From: CABYIR01 sp038103905
Lineage (GTDB): Bacteria > Pseudomonadota > Alphaproteobacteria > Pelagibacterales > AG-422-B15
Direction: 5' to 3'
NCBI GenBank assembly: GCA_038103905.1
Contig: JAYNZW010000015.1
Location: forward strand, 1 to 23,467
Length of the DNA: 23,467 nucleotides
Shown here in pieces: positions 1 to 6,445 of this stretch. The translations under genes and the position numbers were made by a program. The notes below the pieces were generated by a model that saw nothing but the letters and a program-made list of their open reading frames with translations, did not search any database and was not told where the DNA came from. Within the stretch, counting starts at the first letter, position 1, and each line of letters starts with the position of its first letter.

Positions 1-262
1 GAATTATATCACATTTTTTTATTAACTGCTTACGATCATCTATTCTTTTTATAAAGTGAGTAGGAATTTTTTTGGAAGCCAAAAGAAGCATAATATGCTC
101 CGATATCTTATTATTTAAAACTCCTTTACTTTTGAATATCTCATGTTTTTTTTTATTATATGCAGTAGCATCATCTTTAAAAATTTGAATAAGAGTATCT
201 TTTTTGGGACCTTTTATTAATTGCTTAGCTTTTCCTTCGTAGAGAATTTTCTTTGTAGGCAT
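1..262 (-). CDS. purC: SAICAR synthase (PurC), 5' part
   Basis: Phosphoribosylaminoimidazole-succinocarboxamide synthase joins CAIR and aspartate with ATP in de novo purine synthesis. Only the N-terminal 87 codons are in the window; the gene runs off the left edge. Reading the minus strand from the ATG at 262 gives MPTKKILYEGKAKQLIKG, which carries the family's YEGKAK nucleotide-binding strand. It is followed by FKDDATAYN, KGVLNNKISEHIM and PTHFIKRID, the expected order of conserved blocks in the ATP-binding N-terminal lobe. No upstream extension is needed, since the family begins a few residues before YEGKAK. It diverges from the ATPase-inhibitor gene across 78 bases. The purC/DUF1476 neighbourhood is common in Alphaproteobacteria, and purB lies close by. 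Confidence 0.95.
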   Translation of the reverse strand, partial: MPTKKILYEGKAKQLIKGPKKDTLIQIFKDDATAYNKKKHEIFKSKGVLNNKISEHIMLLLASKKIPTHFIKRIDDRKQLIKKCDII

Positions 263-324
263 ATTTTATTTAATGACTTTTATTAAAGTTGAGATAAAGT
301 TAATATAACAAAAATTAAATAATT

Positions 325-330
325 TATAAT
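325..330 (+). promoter_or_regulatory. Perfect -10 hexamer for the zeta-subunit gene
   Basis: TATAAT matches the sigma-70 -10 consensus exactly and ends 10 bases before the ATG at 341. Transcription would start around 337, leaving an untranslated leader of about four bases. There is no good -35 match 16-18 bases upstream and no purine-rich ribosome binding site. The transcript is therefore predicted to be leaderless or nearly so. This is inferred from spacing only. Confidence 0.45.
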
Positions 331-340
331 AACTATTATT

Positions 341-670
341 ATGAAAAAACTTGATGAAAGAAAAAAGGGATACGAGGGTAAATTTGCTAGAGATCAAGAA
401 TTAGAATTTAAGATCTTAGCGAGAAGAAATAAGTATTTAGGTGTATGGGCCGCAGAAAAACTTGGCCTTTCTGGTCCTTCGGTTCAAGATTACTGCAATG
501 AGGTTGTTAAATCAGATTTAGAAGAAGCTGGTGATATGGATGTTTTTCGAAAAGTTAGACAAGACCTTGATGATAAAAGTATTCAAATTTCCGATGATGA
601 ATTACGTCAATATATGGACCAGTTTTTGCTTCAAGCTAAAGAAGAAATTATTGGTAAAGATAGTATTTAG
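341..670 (+). CDS. F1-ATPase inhibitor subunit zeta (DUF1476)
   Basis: A 109-residue protein of the DUF1476 family, known as the natural inhibitor (zeta) of the alphaproteobacterial F1Fo-ATP synthase. It binds F1 and blocks ATP hydrolysis. The sequence matches the family from end to end: the N-terminal inhibitory segment DERKKGYEGKFARDQELEF (residues 5-23), ARRNKYLGVWAAEKLGLSG (27-45), the central EVVKSDLEEAG, then DVFRKVRQDLDDK and a C-terminal four-helix-bundle end. Length is close to the usual 104-110. It precedes a small lysine-rich gene by 17 bases and could share its transcript. In a cell that also pumps protons with light, a latch against ATP hydrolysis when proton motive force is low fits an energy-limited lifestyle; that link is inference. 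Confidence 0.93.
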   Translation: MKKLDERKKGYEGKFARDQELEFKILARRNKYLGVWAAEKLGLSGPSVQDYCNEVVKSDLEEAGDMDVFRKVRQDLDDKSIQISDDELRQYMDQFLLQAKEEIIGKDSI

Positions 671-687
671 ATAATAGATTATATAAA

Positions 688-954
688 ATGAGCACCTCTA
701 AAAAAAAGAAAAAATCTTCTAAAATGACAAAATCTACTGCAGTTAAAAAAAATATAAATCGTAGAAAAGTAATAACTAAGAAGAAAATTGCAAAAAAAAG
801 TATTACTAGTAAAAGTTCGAAAAAAAAGTCAAAAAAAGTTAAAAAAAATTTAATAAGCAAGAAGCCTTTATTAACCAACGCTGATAAAATTGAAATTATT
901 GCAATGATAGCAGCATTAGTTCTAATTGCTGTATCAATGCTTTCTATTGCTTAA
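688..954 (+). CDS. Small lysine-rich protein with C-terminal membrane segment
   Basis: An 88-residue protein I cannot assign to a named family. The first 67 residues hold about 26 lysines and two arginines, in clusters such as KKKKK (5-9) and KKKSKKVKK, with Ser/Thr/Ile between them and almost no acidic residues. The end (about 69-88) is a hydrophobic helix, IEIIAMIAALVLIAVSMLSIA, that finishes at the last residue. The layout is that of a tail-anchored inner-membrane protein with a basic, probably disordered, cytoplasmic domain resembling histone H1-like nucleoid proteins. Binding nucleic acid or acidic lipid at the membrane is plausible but unproven. No Shine-Dalgarno is visible. Its stop overlaps the convergent purB stop by 11 bases. 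The AAA-rich codons leave some doubt, but the clean hydrophobic end argues for a real gene. Confidence 0.65.
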   Translation: MSTSKKKKKSSKMTKSTAVKKNINRRKVITKKKIAKKSITSKSSKKKSKKVKKNLISKKPLLTNADKIEIIAMIAALVLIAVSMLSIA

Positions 955-2239
955 AAATCTTTTTAAAAATTTGATTAGTTTTTTTAATTGAATGGTTGAT
1001 ATCTAAGATTTGATTGATCTCTTTTACACTCAGATGCTGACTTACCTCTTTGTCTTTAATTAGTAGCGCTGAAAAATCTTCCCCAGTTTTCCATACCTTC
1101 ATAGCATTTCTTTGAATCATTTTATAAGCTTTTTCTCTTGGCAGTCCTTTTTGAGTTAAAGCAAGCATCAAACCTTCAGACATAGGAAGCTTATTCAACT
1201 TATTAAGATTATTAAGCATATTTTTAGGATAAACAATAAGGTTAGAAATAATACTCGTCATTCTTGCAAGGCTAAAATCTGTGAGCACATTTGCATCAGG
1301 GGCCATCATCCGTTCAACGCTTGAATGAGATATATCTCTTTCATGCCATAGAGTAACATTCTCCATAGAAGGAATTACATAACTTCTTATCAACCTTGCA
1401 ATTCCAGTAAGGTTTTCTGAGAGAACAGGGTTTCTTTTATGAGGCATTGCTGAAGAACCTTTTTGACCCTTAGAAAAGAATTCTTCAACTTCAAGAACTT
1501 CTGTTCTTTGAAGGTGTCTAATTTCTGTAGCAAGCCTCTCGATAGAGCTTGCGATGATTCCGAGTGTTGAAAAATAAACTGCATGACGATCGCGTGGGAT
1601 AATTTGGGTAGAAATTGGCTCTCGACTCATCCCAAGCTTTTTTGCAACATATTGTTCAACACGTGGATCTATGTTTGCATAATTTCCAACAGCACCTGAT
1701 ATTGCACAAAATGAGATTTCTTTTGTAGCTAATTCAAATCGTGCCTTATTGCGCTCAAATTCTTTATAAAAAGAGACCATTTTAATGCCAAATGTTGTTG
1801 GCTCAGCATGAATTCCATGGCTTCTACCAATACACGGAGTATTTTTATGTTTTATTGATATTTTTTTTAGAGCTTTTAGTAAATTATTTAATTCATTATT
1901 GATTATTTTTGCAGATTTCATTAGCTGAACATTAAATGCTGTATCTAATATGTCAGACGATGTTAATCCTTGATGTAGAAATCTTGCTGGACTACCTGCA
2001 TACTCAGCAATTGAAGTTAAAAAGGCAATTACATCATGCTTAACTTCACTTTCTATTTTATCTATTCTCTTTTCATTAATTTTAGCCTTAGCTCTTATTT
2101 TTTTGGATGTTCCTTTAGGAACTGTTCCTAGCTTTTCCATGGCTTCACAAGCATAAAGTTCAATATCAAGCCAAATTTTAAATTTAGTTTCTGAACTCCA
2201 CACTTCTTTCATAGGAGCTCTTGAATAACGTGGGATCAT
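944..2239 (-). CDS. purB: Adenylosuccinate lyase
   Basis: A 431-residue fumarase/aspartase-superfamily lyase that removes fumarate from SAICAR and from adenylosuccinate, so it acts twice in purine synthesis. Visible motifs are KHDVIAF (67-73), TSSDILD (93-99), GRSHGIHAEPTTFG (138-151, with the general-acid histidine at 141) and the superfamily signature GSSAMPHKRNP (261-271) carrying the catalytic serine of the mobile loop. Length is normal for the bacterial short form. The start is fixed by the usual MIPRYSR opening. It is the last gene of a minus-strand run sfsA-map-purB, 22 bases after map. Its 3' end overlaps the lysine-rich gene by 11 bases on the opposite strand. Confidence 0.97.
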   Translation of the reverse strand: MIPRYSRAPMKEVWSSETKFKIWLDIELYACEAMEKLGTVPKGTSKKIRAKAKINEKRIDKIESEVKHDVIAFLTSIAEYAGSPARFLHQGLTSSDILDTAFNVQLMKSAKIINNELNNLLKALKKISIKHKNTPCIGRSHGIHAEPTTFGIKMVSFYKEFERNKARFELATKEISFCAISGAVGNYANIDPRVEQYVAKKLGMSREPISTQIIPRDRHAVYFSTLGIIASSIERLATEIRHLQRTEVLEVEEFFSKGQKGSSAMPHKRNPVLSENLTGIARLIRSYVIPSMENVTLWHERDISHSSVERMMAPDANVLTDFSLARMTSIISNLIVYPKNMLNNLNKLNKLPMSEGLMLALTQKGLPREKAYKMIQRNAMKVWKTGEDFSALLIKDKEVSQHLSVKEINQILDINHSIKKTNQIFKKIFKQ

Positions 2240-2261
2240 AATAGAACTTTTATGCCTTTAT

Positions 2262-3029
2262 TTATGGTTTATCAAGACCTGCCGGTGATTTCGTAAAAAT
2301 CTCATATCCATCTTGTGTAACGCCAATACTATGCTCAAATTGTGCAGAAAGTGTCTTATCTTTTGTAACCGCTGTCCATCCATCATTCAGCATTCTGACG
2401 TCATATTTTCCAATGTTAATCATTGGCTCAACCGTAAAAAACATCCCCATCTCAATCATATCGCCTTCTCCTGACTGTCCATAATGGAGTATGTTGGGAT
2501 ATTCATGAAAAACCTTTCCTAAACCGTGACCACAGAAATCCCTAACAACACTATAGTTTTGATCTTCAGCAATAGATTGAATTCTAGCACCAATGTCACC
2601 TAAATATGCAGTGGGAGAAACAGCTTCAATTCCCTCCATCATTGCTTCATAAGTACAATCAATTAACTTTTGAGCCTTATTATTAATTTTCCCAACTGGA
2701 AACATACGACTTGTATCACCATGCCAACCATCAACAATGACCGTCACATCAATATTTACTATATCTCCACTCTCCAAAATTCTATTAGAGGGAATACCAT
2801 GACAAATAACATGGTTGAGAGATGTACAGATTGATTTTGGAAAGCCTTTATAAAATAGTGGAGCAACAAGACCGTTATTCGTCTCTATAAAATCAAAAGC
2901 AATACGATCTATTTCTGAGGTTGAAATTCCTGGTTTTACATAACTTGCTAATAGATCTAAAGTTTTCGCAGCTAGGTTTCCAGCTTTTCTCATACCTTCA
3001 AAATCTTCAGGTTTGTGCAAGGTTTTCAT
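2262..3029 (-). CDS. map: Type I methionine aminopeptidase
   Basis: A 255-residue enzyme that removes the initiator methionine from nascent proteins. All five di-metal ligands of the pita-bread fold are in place: D94 (VNIDVTV), D105 (WHGDTSR), H168 (CGHGLG), E201 (TVEPMI) and E232 (FEHSIG). The substrate-contacting histidines H77 (CHGIP) and H175 (FHEYP) are also present. No N-terminal extension or zinc finger is seen, so this is the short bacterial form. It lies three bases after the sfsA stop, and purB follows 22 bases on, so the three are probably cotranscribed and translation from sfsA may be coupled to it. Confidence 0.97.
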   Translation of the reverse strand: MKTLHKPEDFEGMRKAGNLAAKTLDLLASYVKPGISTSEIDRIAFDFIETNNGLVAPLFYKGFPKSICTSLNHVICHGIPSNRILESGDIVNIDVTVIVDGWHGDTSRMFPVGKINNKAQKLIDCTYEAMMEGIEAVSPTAYLGDIGARIQSIAEDQNYSVVRDFCGHGLGKVFHEYPNILHYGQSGEGDMIEMGMFFTVEPMINIGKYDVRMLNDGWTAVTKDKTLSAQFEHSIGVTQDGYEIFTKSPAGLDKP

Positions 3030-3032
3030 ATT

Positions 3033-3737
3033 TTATTTATGAATAAATTTTATTTTTTTATCAAGCTGAATATTATTTTTACTAAAAGAACAAGTATAAC
3101 ACAGTATTTCAACTCCAGCTTGTATAGCTTTTAGAATATTTTTTTTGTACATAGGGTCAATTTCTTCAGCAATTCTGAATTTTATACAGTCATCTCTTTG
3201 GATTAGAAATAACATTATTGCCCTATTATTTTTTTTAACAACCTGTATCAATTCAAGTAAATGTTTGCTTCCACGTTCAGTTATTGCATCTGGAAACTCT
3301 GCTGTTTTTTTTGTTTTTGATAAAGTAACATTTTTGACTTCTAGATATATTTTCTCTTTTTTATTGTTTGTAATAAGAAAATCTATTCGACTATTAGCTC
3401 CATATTTGACTTCTCTTTTAAACTCATAATGCTTCCCTAATGAGGAAATTTTTTTTTCAACAATTGCATTTTCAACGATTCTGTTTGCCTTATGTGTATT
3501 TACTCCAATATTAGCATCAAGTACTTTTATTATTTCAAGAGTGTATTTTAGCTTTCTTTTCGCATTATCGGTTTTTGATAGAAAAACAATATTACCCTTA
3601 TCTAATAGCCCCATCATTGATCCAGTATTAGGGCAGTGTGCAGTAACGATTTCACCTGTATCAAGTTTGACATCGGCAAAAAATCTCTTATATCTTTTTA
3701 TTAATTGGCCTGTTATAAATTTTACTGAATTATTCAC
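3033..3737 (-). CDS. sfsA: SfsA family DNA-binding protein / putative nuclease
   Basis: A 234-residue SfsA protein, named from a sugar-fermentation-stimulation phenotype in E. coli. An N-terminal OB-like nucleic-acid-binding part (RYKRFFADV, AHCPNTGSM, TDNAKRKLKYT) is followed by a restriction-endonuclease-like core. The core shows SRIDF (116-120), YLEVKNVTL (131-139) and FPDAITERGSKHL (148-160), giving a PD-(D/E)XK-like D119...E133-x-K135 arrangement. The start is a GTG at 3737; an in-frame stop lies directly upstream, so no longer form exists. It heads the sfsA-map-purB run. Its start codon is only two bases from the ATG of the divergent gene at 3740, so its promoter must lie inside that coding region. 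The biochemical role of the family is unsettled. Confidence 0.93.
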   Translation of the reverse strand: MNNSVKFITGQLIKRYKRFFADVKLDTGEIVTAHCPNTGSMMGLLDKGNIVFLSKTDNAKRKLKYTLEIIKVLDANIGVNTHKANRIVENAIVEKKISSLGKHYEFKREVKYGANSRIDFLITNNKKEKIYLEVKNVTLSKTKKTAEFPDAITERGSKHLLELIQVVKKNNRAIMLFLIQRDDCIKFRIAEEIDPMYKKNILKAIQAGVEILCYTCSFSKNNIQLDKKIKFIHK

Positions 3738-3739
3738 TT

Positions 3740-4453
3740 ATGAAAGCCTCACTCATTATTATAGGTAACGAAATACTGTCAGGTCGTACTCAAGACAAAA
3801 ACTTATCATATCTTGCCACTTGGTTGAATGAAATTGGTATCCAATTAACTGAGGTTAGAGTCATTCGTGATGAAGAGAAAGAAATTATTGATACAGTCAA
3901 TTTATTAAGAAAGAAGCATGATTACGTTTTTACTACCGGAGGAATAGGTCCCACCCATGATGATATTACTTCAGAAAGTATAGCTAAAGCTTTTAATGTC
4001 GATTTAGAGGTTAATCAGCATGCATTGGGTATATTAAGAGAGTACTATAAGGACTCAGAACTTACCGAAGCCCGAATGAAAATGACAAAAATTCCAAAAG
4101 GTGCTGAATTAGTCGAAAACCCAGTAAGCAAAGCTCCTGGTTTTAAAATAGAAAATGTATTTGTCATGGCTGGCATCCCAAAAATAATGCAGGGCATGCT
4201 CGAGGGTGCTAAGGTCCACCTGAAAGGTGGCGAACCTGTAAAATCTGAAGCAATCGATGTTTATATGCCTGAAAGTTTTATTGCTGAAGAGCTATCAGAC
4301 CTTCAAGATAGGTTTCAAGATGTTGAGATTGGAAGCTATCCATTTGTTAAGGACGGAAAGTATGGAACGAGTCTTGTTATTAGATCTTCAGATGCAACAA
4401 AATTAGCTGATTGTAAGTCTCAAATGGAACTCATGATTAGTAAATTAGTATAA
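3740..4453 (+). CDS. CinA N-terminal / molybdopterin-binding domain protein
   Basis: A 237-residue COG1058 protein with the MoaB/MogA-like fold. The opening MKASLIIIGNEILSGRTQDKN contains the family GNEILSGR block (9-16), which fixes the start. TTGGIGPTHDDIT (65-77) is the molybdopterin/nucleotide-binding signature, and AGIPKIM follows. The C-terminal nicotinamide-nucleotide amidase (PncC) domain of full CinA is absent, so this is the stand-alone form common in Alphaproteobacteria. Full-length CinA relatives act as nucleotide pyrophosphatases in pyridine-nucleotide repair. Cofactor binding here is by analogy only. No molybdenum-cofactor genes are nearby, and the formate dehydrogenase in this window needs no molybdenum. 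It diverges from sfsA with a two-base spacer. Confidence 0.88.
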   Translation: MKASLIIIGNEILSGRTQDKNLSYLATWLNEIGIQLTEVRVIRDEEKEIIDTVNLLRKKHDYVFTTGGIGPTHDDITSESIAKAFNVDLEVNQHALGILREYYKDSELTEARMKMTKIPKGAELVENPVSKAPGFKIENVFVMAGIPKIMQGMLEGAKVHLKGGEPVKSEAIDVYMPESFIAEELSDLQDRFQDVEIGSYPFVKDGKYGTSLVIRSSDATKLADCKSQMELMISKLV

Positions 4454-4459
4454 TATTTA

Positions 4460-4486
4460 TATATATTTTTATTCACAAAATATATA
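4460..4486 (+). other. AT-only hairpin after the CinA-like gene
   Basis: A perfect 10-base inverted repeat (TATATATTTT, 7-base loop, AAAATATATA) sits seven bases past the stop of the CinA-like gene, in the 150-base gap before proteorhodopsin. T-rich sequence follows some 20 bases later. It could be a weak transcript end or mRNA stabiliser, but AT-only stems arise by chance in this composition. The rest of the gap is T- and A-rich. It contains a TTGACC at 4530-4535, but I see no convincing -10 at the right distance. Confidence 0.25.
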
Positions 4487-4585
4487 AGCCATTGATATTA
4501 TTGATTTTTTCATTTTTTTTTAAATATTTTTGACCTTTACTTGTTTTTTAAAAAAAACTAATCTTTTTTCTAATTTTTAAAAATT

Positions 4586-4593
4586 AAGGGGAG
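4586..4593 (+). promoter_or_regulatory. Strong ribosome binding site of proteorhodopsin
   Basis: AAGGGGAG lies 10 bases before the ATG at 4604 and supports that start over the internal Met10. The surrounding 13 bases AAATTAAGGGGAG (4581-4593) recur exactly before the formate dehydrogenase gene. Most genes in this window have weak or no Shine-Dalgarno, so this site marks the gene for high translation. Confidence 0.7.
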
Positions 4594-4603
4594 TATTAAA
4601 TTA

Positions 4604-5368
4604 ATGCTACTAAAAATAAAAAACTTAGTAATGACTACGATCGGGATGTTCCTAATTGTAGGCACTACAAAAGCTTTTGCAGCTCCGTTGATGCTTAGCA
4701 CAAGTGATAACGTTGGTATATCATTCTGGCTAATTTCAATGGCTATGGTCGCTTCGACTGCATTTTTCTTTTTAGAAAGAGACAATGTAGCTGCAAAGTG
4801 GAAAACATCGATGACAATTGCTGGGCTAGTTACTGGTGTAGCTGCATGGCACTATTTCTATATGAGAGGTGTATGGATCTCAACTGGAGATTCTCCAACT
4901 GTTCTAAGATATATTGATTGGCTTATTACAGTACCACTTCAAATTATTGAATTTTACGTAATTCTTGCTGCTGTTACTACTGTTGCAGCTGCTCTATTCT
5001 GGAGATTATTAGTTGCTTCTTTAGTAATGCTAATTTTCGGTTATTTGGGTGAAGCAGGAATGATGGGTACAATGCCTGCATTCATTATTGCAATGGCTGG
5101 CTGGTTGTACATCCTATATGAGATCTTTGCTGGTGAAGCTAGTAAAGCAAATGCTGGCAGTGGAAACGCAGCAGGTCAACAAGCGTTTAGAGCACTATGT
5201 CTGATAGTGACAATCGGTTGGGCGATCTATCCTCTAGGATATGCAATTGGGTATTTTGGCGGCGGAGTAGACGCTGGTAATCTAAACCTAATTTACAACC
5301 TAGCTGACTTTGTTAACAAAATTGCTTTCGGTATGGCTATTTATGTAGCTGCTAAATCTGATAGCTAA
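4604..5368 (+). CDS. Proteorhodopsin, blue-absorbing type
   Basis: A 254-residue light-driven proton pump with retinal on a lysine in helix G. An N-terminal signal peptide (about 1-26, likely cut after AFA) is followed by seven membrane helices. Key residues are H83 (AWHYFYMRG, equivalent to H75), R102, the proton acceptor D105 (RYIDW), the proton donor E116 and the Schiff-base K239 (DFVNK). The DTE-type pattern D105/T109/E116 means an outward proton pump. Q113 occupies the spectral-tuning position (105 in the green reference protein), where Gln gives blue and Leu/Met green absorption. F160 sits where antenna-binding xanthorhodopsins have glycine, so a carotenoid antenna is unlikely; that alignment was made by eye. 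The gene stands alone with its own ribosome binding site and terminator. No crt or blh retinal-synthesis genes are nearby. Confidence 0.97.
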   Translation: MLLKIKNLVMTTIGMFLIVGTTKAFAAPLMLSTSDNVGISFWLISMAMVASTAFFFLERDNVAAKWKTSMTIAGLVTGVAAWHYFYMRGVWISTGDSPTVLRYIDWLITVPLQIIEFYVILAAVTTVAAALFWRLLVASLVMLIFGYLGEAGMMGTMPAFIIAMAGWLYILYEIFAGEASKANAGSGNAAGQQAFRALCLIVTIGWAIYPLGYAIGYFGGGVDAGNLNLIYNLADFVNKIAFGMAIYVAAKSDS

Positions 5369-5388
5369 ACAAAGTTAAATAACTTATT

Positions 5389-5416
5389 AAAAGGGGCCTA
5401 CGGGCCCCTTTTTTTT
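5389..5416 (+). terminator. Intrinsic terminator of proteorhodopsin
   Basis: AAAAGGGGCC and GGCCCCTTTT form a 10-base-pair stem closed by a C(TACG)G tetraloop, an extra-stable UNCG type, and run into eight consecutive T (5409-5416). It begins 20 bases after the rhodopsin stop. It is the strongest terminator in the window and its GC-rich stem stands out from the AT-rich surroundings. Confidence 0.93.
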
Positions 5417-5417
5417 A

Positions 5418-5426
5418 TGGTATAAC
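5418..5426 (+). promoter_or_regulatory. Extended -10 promoter of the hydrolase gene
   Basis: TGGTATAAC is a TGn extended -10 element starting two bases after the terminator T-tract. The hexamer ends six bases before the ATG at 5433, so the predicted start point falls on the A of the start codon, giving a leaderless mRNA. No -35 match is visible because that position is occupied by the terminator stem. Prediction from spacing only. Confidence 0.5.
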
Positions 5427-5432
5427 ATCAGA

Positions 5433-6320
5433 ATGATTTTTATTTTTAAAACTATTAAGTGGTTTTTTATAATTTTATTCAGTTTGATTTTCTTAATCAT
5501 TGGAAACTATTTTTCAAAAGTTTTTGCAGGATACTATCGATTGAATGTTGAGCAAGTGTATGCTTCAGATCATTTCAACTTTTTAAAGTCTCATTTTGAA
5601 GTAGTGAAGCCATCATCAGGTAACAAATTTCCAACAATAATAATGTTCCATGCCTGTGGTGGTCCTTACCCTTACTTGGATAGTTGGCAAAAATTTTTTA
5701 GCGACAACGGTATTGCATCTATTCAAGTTGACAGTGCTGGTCCTAGAGGAATGTCTCGTCGAACAGCAATAAGAACTATCTGCTCAGGAGTTGACCTCCA
5801 GGGTCAAGAAAGAGCTGGGGATGTGTATAGTGTTTTAACAAGTCTCGATCAATTTTCTTGGATTGATAATGACAACCTTTTTTTAGCTGGCTGGTCTCAT
5901 GGTGCTTACACCTTAATGGATTTTATGACAATGACTAACGAACTTGTCCCATCAAATATAATAGACTTTGAGGAAAAAAATATTCCTAAAATCAAGGGCA
6001 AGATTACTTTTTATCCTCACTGTGGAATATTAAACTTGTCTCAAAAGCATGACTGGCGAACAAAAACACCGTCTCTAGTATTTCTTGCAGATCAAGATGG
6101 CTTTGGTCTCGCAACGCAGCCAAGAGATTGTATTGATTTATTTGAGACCATGAATAAAAAAGAAAGACATGTCGATTTTTATCTTATGGAGAACAGCACT
6201 CATGTTTTTGATAGTGAATTTTATATAAGGAGAGGCATTGTTTATAATAAAGAAGCAACAGATTTTGCAAAAAATAAAATTATTTCATTCATTAAAAGTT
6301 CTGGTAGCAAAGATAATTAA
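5433..6320 (+). CDS. Membrane-anchored dienelactone-hydrolase-like alpha/beta hydrolase
   Basis: A 295-residue alpha/beta-hydrolase resembling the dienelactone hydrolase family. The N-terminal helix (about 7-27, after basic residues) is a signal anchor or uncleaved signal peptide, so the catalytic domain probably lies in the periplasm. The core shows IIMFHACGG (69-77, oxyanion-hole strand), the nucleophile elbow GWSHG (153-157) with Ser155, an acidic residue at D220 or D222 (LADQDG) and the histidine H257 (NSTHVF). This completes a Ser-Asp-His triad. Classical dienelactone hydrolase uses Cys; the serine here suggests an esterase or a peptidase-like role. Four core cysteines (75, 117, 197, 233) could form disulphides in the periplasm. 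The substrate is unknown. It follows the rhodopsin terminator directly and precedes tRNA-Leu, without an operon partner. Confidence 0.8.
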   Translation: MIFIFKTIKWFFIILFSLIFLIIGNYFSKVFAGYYRLNVEQVYASDHFNFLKSHFEVVKPSSGNKFPTIIMFHACGGPYPYLDSWQKFFSDNGIASIQVDSAGPRGMSRRTAIRTICSGVDLQGQERAGDVYSVLTSLDQFSWIDNDNLFLAGWSHGAYTLMDFMTMTNELVPSNIIDFEEKNIPKIKGKITFYPHCGILNLSQKHDWRTKTPSLVFLADQDGFGLATQPRDCIDLFETMNKKERHVDFYLMENSTHVFDSEFYIRRGIVYNKEATDFAKNKIISFIKSSGSKDN

Positions 6321-6324
6321 TCGA

Positions 6325-6330
6325 TATAAA
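6325..6330 (+). promoter_or_regulatory. Possible -10 of tRNA-Leu
   Basis: TATAAA lies 12 bases before the mature tRNA-Leu 5' end, just past the hydrolase stop. No clear -35 is seen 16-18 bases upstream. Readthrough from the hydrolase gene is the alternative. Confidence 0.3.
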
Positions 6331-6342
6331 CTCTACGTTAGT

Positions 6343-6430
6343 GGCCTCATGTTGGAATTGGTAGACAACCGAGACTTAAAATCTCGTGCTCCTTGTGGGC
6401 GTCCCGGTTCGAGTCCGGGTGAGGCCACCA
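6343..6430 (+). tRNA. tRNA-Leu (anticodon UAA)
   Basis: The acceptor stem GGCCTCA pairs with TGAGGCC, followed by discriminator A and an encoded CCA. The anticodon arm CGAGA-CTTAAAA-TCTCG presents TAA, reading UUA/UUG. The long variable arm typical of leucine tRNAs is present (type II), and the T arm has GGTTCGAGTCC. UUA is expected to be the commonest Leu codon in such an AT-rich genome. The gene stops 15 bases short of the convergent nadK stop. Confidence 0.97.
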
Positions 6431-6445
6431 ATTTATTATCTGAGT

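Noticed and set aside
648..878. Phe/Leu-rich minus-strand frame opposite the lysine-rich gene
   Set aside because: It is the mirror of AAA/AAG-rich codons, which read TTT/CTT on the other strand; no start signal or family match.
3740..4453. Full-length CinA or molybdenum-cofactor link to formate dehydrogenase
   Set aside because: The PncC domain is missing, and the formate dehydrogenase is the metal-free NAD type that needs no molybdopterin.
4454..4603. Riboswitch or regulatory RNA before proteorhodopsin
   Set aside because: The gap is homopolymer-rich with only an AT hairpin; no recognisable aptamer and no convincing promoter pair.
4570..4785. Minus-strand frame across the proteorhodopsin 5' region
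   Set aside because: It covers the rhodopsin ribosome binding site and signal peptide and resembles no family.
4604..5368. Carotenoid antenna on the rhodopsin, linked to the hydroxylase gene at 10878
   Set aside because: The antenna-window position appears to be Phe, not Gly, and the genes are 5.5 kb apart in separate transcripts.
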